Below are positions 1 through 8,369 of a stretch of 19,864 nt of DNA, piece after piece. The number at the start of each line of letters is the position of its first letter. Position 1 is the first letter of the stretch. The DNA comes from JAWLGW01 sp964569055 (GTDB lineage Bacteria; Planctomycetota; J058). Made by a program: the position numbers and the translations under genes. The notes beneath the pieces are model-generated. The model was given only the letters and a program-made list of their open reading frames with translations. It was not told the origin of the DNA and searched no databases. The stretch is taken from the NCBI GenBank assembly GCA_964569055.1, contig CAZMSZ010000108.1, forward strand, positions 1-19,864, read 5' to 3'.

Positions 1-50
1 CCTCTCCCCGGGGGCTTGCGCAAACCGCCTGCTCCGCGCTGGCGTGGCCG

Positions 51-69
51 CCCCCCCCCCCCCCCCCCC
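51..69. repeat. Poly-C homopolymer tract (C19)
   Basis: Nineteen consecutive C residues are read directly. The tract lies in a non-coding region, so length changes would not frameshift a recognised gene. It could be a hypermutable tract or a sequencing or assembly length error. Confidence 0.9.
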
Positions 70-330
70 TCCTCCGGGTGCACCCGTCCCGCCTGCTCAC
101 GCCGAGCTGCGCGCTTCTGCCTTTCTCACGCTTCCCATGCGTCCAACCACCCTTCCTGCTTTCCTGTTTTCCTGCTTTCCTGACCTCTCTTCTGGTTTTC
201 GGGCTGAGCTCCCCCCGCCGCCGTGCCAAAGAGAGCGGGCAAGCGGAGCCGATGGCGCGCCCCAGAGAGTGGCCCTCAGCACCCCTGCCGGCTCGCTCGT
301 TCGTCCTCGTCCGGGGGTTGGAGTCGTACG

Positions 331-360
331 CGACTCCGAGTCCGAATCCGAGCCCGAGCC
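331..360. repeat. Degenerate hexanucleotide tandem repeat
   Basis: Five consecutive 6-base units follow the pattern CGANYC: CGACTC, CGAGTC, CGAATC, CGAGCC, CGAGCC. In one frame they would encode alternating Ser/Glu then Pro/Glu, but no gene is supported. A similar hexamer array occurs in the intergenic region at 10706-10763. Confidence 0.8.
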
Positions 361-394
361 GAGAGCGCGAGGAGCCGCCGCCGACCGTCCCGCT

Positions 395-426
395 CTCTGC
401 GGCTCTGCGTCTCTGCGCCTCTGCGT
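395..426. repeat. Octanucleotide tandem repeat CTCTGCGN x4
   Basis: Four contiguous copies of CTCTGCGN (last base G, T, C, T) form a 32-base array. It is intergenic and lies about 210 bases before the thioesterase start. No function can be assigned. Confidence 0.9.
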
Positions 427-596
427 TCCCTTCTTCTTGCTCGAGCGGAGGAGGAGCGCTCCATGCGACGGCCCGTCGAGCCCGCAGCCGCGAGCGCGGC
501 GGCTGGATGCGCGCGGCTCGCCCGGGTACACCTTGGGTCTCCCGAGGGCGTGTCCCATGCAGCAGCTCGTCGCCGGCGTCCGCTCGTTCTGGCGGG

Positions 597-610
597 ACTC
601 CTTCAGGAGT
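597..610. promoter_or_regulatory. Short perfect inverted repeat before the thioesterase gene
   Basis: ACTCCT-TC-AGGAGT is a 6-bp inverted repeat with a 2-base centre, ending 26 bases before the GTG start at 637. It could be a small operator, but a 2-base loop is too tight for a good RNA hairpin. An in-frame TGA begins at its last base (610-612) and closes the thioesterase frame upstream. Confidence 0.3.
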
Positions 611-636
611 GACGGCGAGCGGTTCGAGCCCTCCGC

Positions 637-1077
637 GTGAGCGACGCGCCCGCGGTCCCTGCCCGCGCCTTCGTGCTGCCGCTGACGGTCGCCCCCGAGG
701 ACGTCGACGAGCAGGGGCACGCCTCGAACGTGCGGATCCTGGGCTACATGAACCAGGCCGCGATCGCCCACTCGGAGGCGCTCGGCTACGACGTGGCTCG
801 CTACCGCGAGGTGGGCGGGATCTTCGTGGTCCGCCGGCACGAGATCGACTACCTCGCCAGCGCCTACGCGGGCGAGCGGCTCGAGGCCTACACCTGGCCC
901 TGCGCCCTGCGGCGCTCGACCGCCGAGCGGCGCCACGAGCTCCGCCGTCCGGCCGACGGCGCGGTGATCGCGCGCGGGCACAACCTGTGGGTGTGGGTCG
1001 ACATCGCCAGCCGCCGTCCCGCGCGGATCCCGGCCGAGGTGGCGGCGGCCTTCGATCCAGCGCGGTTCGCCGAGTAG
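637..1077 (+). CDS. Acyl-CoA thioesterase, hot-dog fold (4HBT family)
   Basis: This 146-residue protein has the usual length of a single-domain hot-dog thioesterase. Residues about 18-40 carry the pattern VAPEDVDEQGHASNVRILGYM, in which D-x-D-x-x-GHxxN matches the catalytic Asp/helix signature of 4-hydroxybenzoyl-CoA thioesterase-like enzymes. Such enzymes hydrolyse the thioester of small or medium acyl-CoAs in the cytoplasm. The substrate cannot be read from the sequence. The GTG at 637 is the only reasonable start, because an in-frame TGA lies at 610-612 and no other start codon falls between. No clear ribosome-binding site precedes it. The FHA gene follows 56 bases later but has its own TATAAT, so co-transcription is possible but not required. 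Antisense frames across this gene are shadows. Confidence 0.85.
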   Translation: MSDAPAVPARAFVLPLTVAPEDVDEQGHASNVRILGYMNQAAIAHSEALGYDVARYREVGGIFVVRRHEIDYLASAYAGERLEAYTWPCALRRSTAERRHELRRPADGAVIARGHNLWVWVDIASRRPARIPAEVAAAFDPARFAE

Positions 1078-1112
1078 GGGCCGGCGCAGGCGCGCGCGCG
1101 GGCGCGGCTCCC

Positions 1113-1118
1113 TATAAT
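1113..1118 (+). promoter_or_regulatory. TATAAT -10-like element of the FHA-DUF4388 gene
   Basis: A perfect TATAAT lies in otherwise extremely GC-rich DNA, 15 bases before the ATG at 1134. A transcript starting about 7 bases downstream would have a leader of roughly 9 bases. No convincing TTGACA lies about 17 bases upstream. The context CCTATAATGGGCC closely matches CCTATAATCGGGCC before miaB. Confidence 0.6.
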
Positions 1119-1133
1119 GGGCCGGCTCGGAGC

Positions 1134-2009
1134 ATGGCCTTGGCCGATGACGCCCTCCTCTGTCCGCGCTGCAGGTTCCCGAACGGGTCGGGCGCGGCGA
1201 AGTGCCGGCTGTGCGAGGCCCCCCTCGCCGGCGCGAGCTCGCCCGCGGCGGGCGACGTGACGGTGCGCCTCGGGCCGGCCGAGCGGGCCCGCCCGTTCAA
1301 GCACGTCCCGCCCAGCGCCGCCGGCAGCCCGCGCGCCAGCGCCGCGCCCGACGACCCCAGCGTGACGGCCTGGATCAACTGCGCGCCGTTCCCGCCGATC
1401 CCGCTGTCGGAGCGGAGCCTGCACCTGACCGTCGGGCGCTCGGCCGAGTGCGACATCGTGTTGCCGCACCACTCGATCAGCCGCTGTCACGGGGTGTTCT
1501 GGGTCCACAACGGGCAGGTGCAGTTCGAGGACCGCTCGAGCAACGGCAGCTTCCTCAACGGCAAGCGGGTCCAGAAGGCGCGCCTGCAGCTCGGCGACGT
1601 GCTCACGATCGGCCCGTACGACCTCGAGCTGCAAGGGCGCCCCGCCACGCAGCCGGCGCCCGAGCTCGACGGCACCAGCGAGCTCGACTTCTCCTCGTTC
1701 TACTCGGGCCTGATCGAGGAGACGCCCATGATCGAGACGCTCCAGACGCTCGAGTTCGGGCGCAAGACGGGCACGCTCAGCATCCTGTCGGGGCGCCTGC
1801 GTGGGCACCTCGTGCTGCACGACGGGGCGCCCTGGTTCGCGCGCCTCGGCGACCTCGCCGGCGAGGAGGCGGTGCTCGCCATGCTGCGCCTGAAGGAGGG
1901 GCGGTTCATCGTCTCGCCCTCGCCCGAGCCCGGCGAGCGCGAGATGCGCTCCAGCGTGACCGCGCTGCTCCTCGAGTACAGCCGCCAGGCGGACGAGGGC
2001 GGAGTCTAG
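1134..2009 (+). CDS. Zinc-ribbon / FHA / DUF4388 signalling protein
   Basis: This 291-residue protein has three parts. Residues 10-27 form a CxxC...CxxC zinc ribbon (C10, C13, C24, C27). An FHA domain spans roughly 85-170, with the phosphothreonine-binding landmarks G101-R102, the SxSRxH loop (S114-H119), N137-G138 and N142-G143. Residues about 195-285 fit DUF4388 (PATAN-like), a domain found in two-component and Ser/Thr kinase networks of deltaproteobacteria and planctomycetes. FHA domains bind phosphothreonine, so this cytoplasmic protein probably reads the output of Hanks kinases, two of which lie in this window. That partnership is inferred. The ATG at 1134 is chosen because the cysteine motif follows at once and a TATAAT lies just upstream; the open frame further upstream is low-complexity. 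Its TAG stop shares a CTAG with the miaB stop on the other strand. Confidence 0.88.
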   Translation: MALADDALLCPRCRFPNGSGAAKCRLCEAPLAGASSPAAGDVTVRLGPAERARPFKHVPPSAAGSPRASAAPDDPSVTAWINCAPFPPIPLSERSLHLTVGRSAECDIVLPHHSISRCHGVFWVHNGQVQFEDRSSNGSFLNGKRVQKARLQLGDVLTIGPYDLELQGRPATQPAPELDGTSELDFSSFYSGLIEETPMIETLQTLEFGRKTGTLSILSGRLRGHLVLHDGAPWFARLGDLAGEEAVLAMLRLKEGRFIVSPSPEPGEREMRSSVTALLLEYSRQADEGGV

Positions 2010-3373
2010 AGCGCGACCGGCAGCCGCCGCGGCGACGCCGGCTGATCGACCAGCGCGCCGCGGAGCGAGTGCGCGGTGGCGCGGTCGATCCGCACCTGCA
2101 CCAGACGGCCGACCAGGCTGGTGGGGCCCTCGAAGTGGACCAGGCGGTTCAGGGTCGTGCGACCGGCCAGGCGGCGCTCGTCCTTCTTGGAGGGGCCGTC
2201 CACCAGCACCTCCAAGGTCTGACCCACGAGCTCGTCGTTGTAGGCCTGCGAGAGGTCGGTCTGGATGCGCAGCAGCTCGTTGCAGCGGCGATCCTTGACC
2301 TCCGCGGGGACGTCGTCCTCGAACCGCTGCTCGGAGGGCGTGCTCGGGCGCGGCGAGTACTTGAACACGAAGCTCTGGTAGAAGCGCAGCTCCGCCAGGG
2401 CGGCCTTGCTCTGCTCGTGGTCCTGCTCGGTCTCGCCGGGGAAGCCCACGATCCAGTCGCTGGCGAACACGATCCCGGGCACGGCGGCGCGGGCCTCGGC
2501 GACCATGTCGCGGTAGCGGTCCGCCGTGTAGAGCCGGCACATGCGCTTGAGCACGCGGTCGGCCCCGTGCTGCATGGGGACGTGAATGTAGGGGCAGAAC
2601 GTGCGGAGGTCGCGCACGCGCTCCCAGAACCTGCGCTGGAAGAAGTTGGGGTGCGCGGTGATGAACCGCGTGCGCAGCAGGCCGGGGACCCTGTCGAGCT
2701 CGCCGAGCAGGTCGGCGAGGTCGGGCGAGCCCGGGAGCTGCTTGCCCCACGAGTTGACCGTCTGGCCGAGCAGGGTCACCTCGACCACCCCGTCGTCGAC
2801 CAGCCGCCGCACCTCGTCGACGATCGACTGCATGGGCAGGCTCTCCTCGGGCCCGCGCGTGGTCGGCACGATGCAGTAGGTGCAGTGCAGGTCGCAGCCG
2901 CGCATGATCGAGACGTAGGCGCGGTGCCGCTCGGCGCGATGTCCGGGCTCGCGCACGTAGTCGAACTCCTCGGACAGGTCGGTCGCCACCACCCGCTCGC
3001 GGCGGGCGAGCACCTGCTCGTACAGCTCGGGCAGGCGCACGAACTCCTTGGTCCCGGTCACGATGTCGAGCTGCGGCGCGACCTTGAACAGCTCCTCGCC
3101 CTGGCGCTGGCCCATGCAGCCCATCAGCGCCAGCACCGCCCCCTGCTTGCGGAGCGCGCCGCCGGGGCGCAACAGGCCCAGGCGCGACACCACGCGGTGC
3201 TCGGCGTGCTCGCGCACGCTGCAGGTGTTGAGCACGATCAGGTCGGCGCGCCGCACGTCCTCGGTCGTCCCGAAGCCCGCGCGCGCCAGGGCCTGCTCGG
3301 CCAGCTCGCTGTCCAGCTTGTTCATCTGGCAGCCGTAGGTCTCGAAGTAGGCGAGGCGCTGAGGACCGGTCAT
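2006..3373 (-). CDS. miaB: tRNA-2-methylthio-N6-dimethylallyladenosine synthase MiaB
   Basis: The 455-residue product has the full methylthiotransferase layout. An N-terminal UPF0004 domain begins with YGCQMN and has cysteines C15, C51 and C86 for the auxiliary Fe-S cluster. The radical-SAM domain carries CxxxCxxC at C160, C164 and C167 (RGCDLHCTYC), and a TRAM-like domain occupies about the last 65 residues. MiaB adds the 2-methylthio group to isopentenyl-adenosine 37 of tRNAs reading UNN codons. QMN after YGC and the IVPxTRGxE stretch favour MiaB over RimO or MtaB. The ATG at 3373 sits 9 bases after a TATAAT. The gene lies downstream of an SUI1 gene on the same strand but is separated by 230 bases or more and probably has its own promoter. 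It converges on the FHA gene, and the two stops overlap in CTAG. Confidence 0.96.
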   Translation of the reverse strand: MTGPQRLAYFETYGCQMNKLDSELAEQALARAGFGTTEDVRRADLIVLNTCSVREHAEHRVVSRLGLLRPGGALRKQGAVLALMGCMGQRQGEELFKVAPQLDIVTGTKEFVRLPELYEQVLARRERVVATDLSEEFDYVREPGHRAERHRAYVSIMRGCDLHCTYCIVPTTRGPEESLPMQSIVDEVRRLVDDGVVEVTLLGQTVNSWGKQLPGSPDLADLLGELDRVPGLLRTRFITAHPNFFQRRFWERVRDLRTFCPYIHVPMQHGADRVLKRMCRLYTADRYRDMVAEARAAVPGIVFASDWIVGFPGETEQDHEQSKAALAELRFYQSFVFKYSPRPSTPSEQRFEDDVPAEVKDRRCNELLRIQTDLSQAYNDELVGQTLEVLVDGPSKKDERRLAGRTTLNRLVHFEGPTSLVGRLVQVRIDRATAHSLRGALVDQPASPRRLPVAL

Positions 3374-3677
3374 GGGGGCCCGATTATAGGGGCCGCTCGC
3401 CCGCGATCAGGCCGCGATTCCAGCTCGTTTCCCGTTTCCCACCGGGAACGGCGTGCGCACCCGGGCGGGCCGGCGCCTGGTGAACACGAGGGTTGGGGTG
3501 GGAACCCCGCTTGCGCCGAGCGGGACCAGGCCAGGCCGCGCGACACGCATGCGGGCCGGGCCTGGGGCGAGGTCATGACCGAGCACCGTGAGAGCTCCTG
3601 GGGTCAGGCCGCGCGGCGGACCACGCCGATCGCGCGCTCACCGTCCGCGCCGATCGCGCGCCAGCCCGCGCCGCGAG
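3374..3677. other. Intergenic region upstream of miaB, up to the assembly gap
   Basis: No convincing gene lies here. The miaB -10-like element is at 3383-3388. A direct repeat of CGTTTCC occurs at 3426-3439, and a hairpin CGTTTCCC-ACC-GGGAACG with one bulge lies at 3433-3450; it could attenuate read-through from the SUI1 gene. The left edge of the gap (3604-3677) has minus-strand frames ending at 3604 or 3638 that could be the missing C-terminus of the SUI1 protein. A 68-codon frame overlapping the miaB start looks non-coding. Confidence 0.5.
3383..3388 (-). promoter_or_regulatory. TATAAT -10-like element of miaB
   Basis: On the minus strand TATAAT ends 9 bases before the miaB ATG, in the context CCCCTATAATCGGGCCCCC. 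A transcript starting 7 bases downstream would have a leader of about 3 bases. The -35 position shows no clear consensus. Confidence 0.6.
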
Positions 3678-3777
3678 NNNNNNNNNNNNNNNNNNNNNNN
3701 NNNNNNNNNNNNNNNNNNNNNNNNNNNNNNNNNNNNNNNNNNNNNNNNNNNNNNNNNNNNNNNNNNNNNNNNNNNNN
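3678..3777. other. Assembly gap (100 N)
   Basis: Exactly 100 N, a placeholder of unknown true length. It truncates the SUI1-family gene at its C-terminus. Confidence 0.98.
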
Positions 3778-4066
3778 GGTGGCGGCCCTGGACCTCGATC
3801 GCGTCGTCCTTGGCCGTCCCGCCCGCGCCGCACGCCACCTTGAGCCGCTTGGCCAGCGCCTCGAGGTCGGCGTCGGTCAGGCTGAAGCCGCGCGCCACCG
3901 TGACCTGCTTGTCGTTGCGCCGCTCCTCGCGCACGTCGATCTTCTGCAGCTCGGCGGGCGCGCTGCGGGCGCGCCCGCCGGCCGCCGCAGCGCCGTGGAT
4001 CGCGGGCACGAAGCTCCAGCCGCGGCCCTGGGTCACCTTGCCTTGCTTGCGCGCGCGCTTCGCCAC
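3778..4066 (-). CDS. SUI1/eIF1-like translation factor (YciH type), cut by gap
   Basis: The visible 96 residues start with a basic stretch (MAKRARKQGK) and run into an SUI1 domain. The hallmark region at about residues 53-96 reads KQVTVARGFSLTDADLEALA, then LKVACGAGGTAKDD and IEVQGRH. This matches the K-x-VT-x-x-G-F, CGxGGTxK and I-x-I/V-QG-(D/R)H positions of eIF1/YciH proteins. Family members bind the small ribosomal subunit and are thought to influence start-site fidelity; the bacterial role is less settled. The GTG at 4066 is preceded by GAGG about 3 bases upstream. It lies 15 bases after the stop of the HAD-nuclease fusion, so the two are probably co-transcribed. Only the last helix/strand of the domain is missing. 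It may lie past the gap in a frame ending at 3604 or 3638, which cannot be settled because the gap length is unknown. Confidence 0.85.
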
Positions 4067-4081
4067 GGTCCTCGCTTCGGT

Positions 4082-5428
4082 TCAGTGACCCGCGGCCGCG
4101 CCGGCCTGGAACTCGGGCGCGAAGTAGCCCCGCCCCGCCGCCCGCGCCTCGCCGATCAAGGCCCGGAACTCGACCGCGCGCGAGTGCGGGTAGCGGTAGC
4201 CATAGTCGAGCGTCATGCCCCGCCTGCACATCTCGGCGTTGACGTCCACCAGCGCCTCGCCCTCGCCGCGCGCGAACACGTAGGCCAGCACCCGCCCCGA
4301 CGTGGTCGAGTCGCGGTGGCCCGCCTCCGCGTTCCCGTCATCGTAGCGCAGGAACACCTCGCGCCCCTCCACCAGGGCGCGCAGCGCCTCCTGGGCCACC
4401 TTCCAGCTCCCGGGCGTGTCGACCACCTTCGGGCCGTAGGCCTCGAGGTGGCGGCGCCGCTTGTCCGCCATCGACTCCATGCGGTACAGCCCGTCCTTCT
4501 CGGGGGTGTCGACCCCGATCAGCCGGACCACCGACTCCTCGCCCACGGCGTCGCGCACCGTGAGCGTGTCGCCGTCGGACACCTTGGCCACGGTGAGCGG
4601 CGCGCCCGCCGCCGGGACGTCGAGCGGCGGCGGGAGCAGCGCGGGCAGGCGGTCGTCGCTGCGGAGGAAGCCCTGGAGGTGCGGGCCCGTGTTGGAGCGC
4701 AGGAAGCGCGGCCCGTCCGTGCGGACGTGCGCCACGATCGCCTGGGGGAAGCGCTCGCGCAGCGCGTCGACCTTGGGCCCCTCGTTCTCGAACGCGGCGA
4801 CCACCTCGCCCAGGCCCGCCGCCTGCTCCAGCGTCGCGCGCCAGGCCGCGTTCTTCTCGTCGCGCCCCTCGACGTCGGCGAGCAGCAGCGACGCCCGCTC
4901 CCCCAGCGGGAACCCGAACCGCCGCAGCGTGGCGCGGGTCCCCTCGGCCTGCGCGGTCCGCCGCCCGACGTAGGCCAGCGTGGCGCCGCGGGCGTGGAGC
5001 GCGCGGGCGAAGCGCGCCGCGCCCGGGATCGCCACGTCGTGGATCAGCGCCGCGGGGTCCCAGAACTCGGCGCGCCAGGCGGCGCTGGCCCGCTTGACCA
5101 GCTCCTTGCGCCCGGCCGGGCCGATCCCCGCGCGGCGCAGCGTGCGCTCCAGGCTCCAGTCCTGGAAGTGCTCGGGAGCGAGCCCCTCCAGCGCGGTCAG
5201 CCCCTCGCGCGCGGCCCACGCGCGCAGGATCGCGACCTGCCGCGGGCGGTTGTCGAGGACCGTGGAGTCGAGGTCGAGGATCACCACCTTGCCCGCGCCG
5301 GCGCGCGAGGTCACGGCCGCGAGCGTCGCATCCTGCTCGGGCGAGGTGGCGGCCAGCCTGTAGTCCGCGCGCGCCGGCGCGGTGGTGAGGAGGAGCAGGG
5401 CGAGCGCCGAGGCGAGGCGGGTGCGCAT
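4082..5428 (-). CDS. Exported HAD-like domain fused to a thermonuclease (SNase) domain
   Basis: The 448-residue product begins with a signal peptide (MRTRLASALALLLL, likely cleavage after ARA at about 21), so it acts outside the cytoplasm. Residues 47-240 form a HAD-like domain: motif I is LDLDST (D52, D54), a motif-II-like YVGRR lies at 153-157 with Gly in place of the usual Thr/Ser, and motif-IV-like FENEGPKVDALRERFP lies at 213-228. Residues 277-436 are a staphylococcal-nuclease-like domain. Its D285-G-D287-T, R302, D307-T-P-E310 and G-R379 line up with nuclease D19/D21, R35, D40/E43 and R87. The calcium and arginine catalytic set therefore appears complete. A role in degrading extracellular nucleic acid and dephosphorylating the products is inferred. 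The ATG at 5428 is chosen over 5527 because of the signal peptide and a GGAGG 4 bases upstream. Confidence 0.85.
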   Translation of the reverse strand: MRTRLASALALLLLTTAPARADYRLAATSPEQDATLAAVTSRAGAGKVVILDLDSTVLDNRPRQVAILRAWAAREGLTALEGLAPEHFQDWSLERTLRRAGIGPAGRKELVKRASAAWRAEFWDPAALIHDVAIPGAARFARALHARGATLAYVGRRTAQAEGTRATLRRFGFPLGERASLLLADVEGRDEKNAAWRATLEQAAGLGEVVAAFENEGPKVDALRERFPQAIVAHVRTDGPRFLRSNTGPHLQGFLRSDDRLPALLPPPLDVPAAGAPLTVAKVSDGDTLTVRDAVGEESVVRLIGVDTPEKDGLYRMESMADKRRRHLEAYGPKVVDTPGSWKVAQEALRALVEGREVFLRYDDGNAEAGHRDSTTSGRVLAYVFARGEGEALVDVNAEMCRRGMTLDYGYRYPHSRAVEFRALIGEARAAGRGYFAPEFQAGAAAGH

Positions 5429-5553
5429 GAGGCCTCCGGAGGAGGAGCGGAGCTTACCAGCCGGCGCCGGGGCGCCGCGTCGCGAGCGCGGCGCGCGACG
5501 GTTGTCCGCCGGAGCGCGAGCGGTCACGATGCGCCCCCCCCGGGAGGACCCCC
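5429..5553. promoter_or_regulatory. Divergent promoter region with inverted repeat
   Basis: This 125-bp space separates the leftward HAD-nuclease gene from the rightward serine hydrolase gene, so it must hold both promoters. It includes a perfect 7-bp inverted repeat CGTCGCG-N9-CGCGACG at 5478-5500, a possible operator. Minus-strand TAAGCT about 22 bases before the HAD-nuclease ATG is a weak -10 candidate. GGGAGG lies 8 bases before the hydrolase ATG. Confidence 0.4.
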
Positions 5554-6767
<1,214 letters not shown>

Positions 6768-6786
<19 letters not shown>

Positions 6787-7016
6787 AGGAACACGTAGGC
6801 GAGCACGAGCCCCCCGGCCGAGACGAGGTGCCCGACCAGGAGCGCGATCGTCAGCGGGCTCGAGGTGAGCTGCTCCCACCACTGCGCCACCGCCGCGGCC
6901 ACGGTCAGCACGACGGCCGGACCGACGAAGATCAGCACGAAGGCCCAAATGGGGACCTGCGGCTCGTCGGGGGTAGGGGACGCGTCCTGCTCGCTCGCCT
7001 GCTCGGAGTCGACCAT
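6768..7016 (-). CDS. Small two-helix membrane protein
   Basis: The 82-residue product has an acidic, soluble N-terminus (residues 1-20, rich in Glu, Asp and Gln). Two hydrophobic segments follow, at about 22-45 (WAFVLIFVGPAVVLTVAAAV) and 55-77 (LTIALLVGHLVSAGGLVLAY), then a short basic tail YRRRS. I do not recognise the family. The arginine-rich tail suggests both ends face the cytoplasm. The ATG at 7016 is preferred; a GTG two codons upstream (7022) is an alternative. It lies 43 bases after the barrel-protein gene on the same strand and is probably the last gene of the HIT-eboA-eboB-barrel operon. It overlaps the convergent serine hydrolase gene by 19 bases. Confidence 0.65.
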
Positions 7017-7059
7017 GGCCACGATCTTCGCCGCCCGTGCAGGCTCGGCAAGGTTGGGG

Positions 7060-8366
7060 TCAGAACGCGACCGCGATCCCGACCGCCACGGTCTGCTGCG
7101 TGCGCCGCGAGGGGAGCCCGCGATGCCCGGGGAAGAACTCCCGGTTCGAGCCGTCGAGGCGGTACTCCACGCGCAGCCAGGCGTGCTCCACGGGGATCAG
7201 CTCGAGCTGGAGCGTGCCCTCCGAGAGGGTCTGGCGCAGGCCGGTCTCGCTCCCGCCGAGGTCGCGCAGCACGGCGCCGCGCAGGGTGAGCGCCAGCTCG
7301 GGGGCGCCGCGCTCGGCGCGCCACAGCACCTGCCGCACGATGAGCAGCGCGCCGCCGAGCTTGGCCACCCCGCCGCCGAGCGCGGCGCCCTCCTCCTGTC
7401 CGTAGAGCGCCTCGGCGTAGAGCCGGGTGGACGAGGTCACCGCCCACTCCAGCCCCAGGTCGAGCAGCCAGCGCTGATCCGAGACGTTGCCCGCGCCCTC
7501 GGGGCCGAGGAGCGCGCCGAGCGAGAGCGAGAGGTCGCCGGGCCCGAGCCAGCGCACGCGGCCGCCCACCGACTTGGCGTCGTTGTCGTCGATCACGAGG
7601 TCCGCCCCGTTGCCGACGTGGAGCAGGACCTCGAACCCCGCCGGGAGCTCGGTCTCGACGAACAGGCCCGTGAGCGTGTTGGGCGTGACCAGGCCCAGGA
7701 AGGAGGTGGTGAGCAGCGGCGCCTGGGCGGGGTCGAGCGCCTCCACGCCGAACCAGCTCTCCACCCGCCCGAGGTGCACGAGCATCGGCTCGTACAGGCC
7801 CGGGACCTGCAGGGTGGCGTAAGCCTCGCCGAGGTTGATCGGCTCTCCGCCGAGGAACTCGGGGTCCTGCGAGAGGACCCGCTCCACCGCGCGCCCCGCG
7901 ACCAGCTCCAGCCGGAACCCCGCGTCGAGCTCCTGCCGGCGCCCCACCGGGCGCGCGATCCCGATCCGCGCCCAGGTCGGCGCGAACGTGTCGTGGTCGA
8001 ACAGGTCCTGCCGCAGCGGGATCACGTCGGCGTGCCCAGGCGGGTCGGCGAGGTGGTAGGCGTAGGTCCCCACCACCGAGGCGTACAGCTCCACGCCCTC
8101 GAAGAANNNNNNNNNNNNNNNNNNNNNNNNNNNNNNNNNNNNNNNNNNNNNNNNNNNNNNNNNNNNNNNNNNNNNNNNNNNNNNNNNNNNNNNNNNNNNN
8201 NNNNNNCCTCGAGCCGGCGCAGCCGCTCCTCGAGGGCGCGCACGCGCTCGCGCAGCTCCGCCTCCGCCGACGGCGCCTCGGGCGCCGGCGCGCTCGGGGC
8301 CTCCTGCGCCGGCGCGGACCCGGCCAGCGCGAGCGTGGCCACCAGCGCCAGGGCCGCGCGCCGCAC
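7060..8366 (-). CDS. Outer-membrane beta-barrel protein (porin-like), interrupted by gap
   Basis: The N-terminal part (8366-8207) starts with a GTG and encodes a signal peptide (MRRAALALVATLALAGSAPA), a Pro/Ala linker and a short coiled coil of ELRERVRALEERLRRLE type. After the gap, 8106-7060 encodes about 348 residues of alternating amphipathic strands and turns. It ends in VAVGIAVAF, with the terminal Phe typical of BAM-assembled barrels. The layout resembles the beta-barrel porin type (BBP2-like) common in planctomycetes; the family call is tentative. The two parts are in different apparent frames only because the 100 N are a placeholder: 160 + 1047 coding bases imply a missing length of 3n+2. 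The GTG lies 3 bases after the eboB stop, which implies translational coupling. A role in letting the ebo-associated product cross the outer membrane is inference. Confidence 0.78.
8107..8206. other. Assembly gap (100 N) inside the barrel gene
   Basis: Exactly 100 N, a placeholder of unknown true length. It falls between the periplasmic coiled coil and the first barrel strands. Confidence 0.98.
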
Positions 8367-8369
8367 CGC

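Larger units (their letters stand above)
1..636. other. Non-coding stretch rich in simple repeats
   Basis: No gene can be supported here. The open frames that cross it are proline, serine or arginine strings produced by repeats, or antisense shadows of the next gene. It contains a C19 run, T-rich CTGCTTTCCTG-type repeats around 148-183, a degenerate hexamer array and a perfect octamer array. The stretch from about 150 to 200 is visibly less GC-rich than the rest of the window. It probably represents an intergenic region upstream of the thioesterase gene; a gene ending left of position 1 cannot be excluded. Confidence 0.6.

Noticed and set aside
618..640. GGTTCGAGCC resembles a tRNA T-loop.
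   Set aside because: The flanking bases do not form a 5-bp T-stem, and no matching acceptor or anticodon arms are present upstream.
3370..3576. A 68-codon minus-strand frame overlaps the miaB start as ATGA.
   Set aside because: Its residue composition looks random, it runs through the miaB TATAAT, and it has no recognisable motif or ribosome-binding site.
8107..8206. Barrel gene considered frameshifted or a pseudogene because its two halves are in different frames.
   Set aside because: The 100 N are a placeholder of unknown length. Both halves are intact open frames with matching roles (signal peptide/coiled coil, then barrel ending in Phe).
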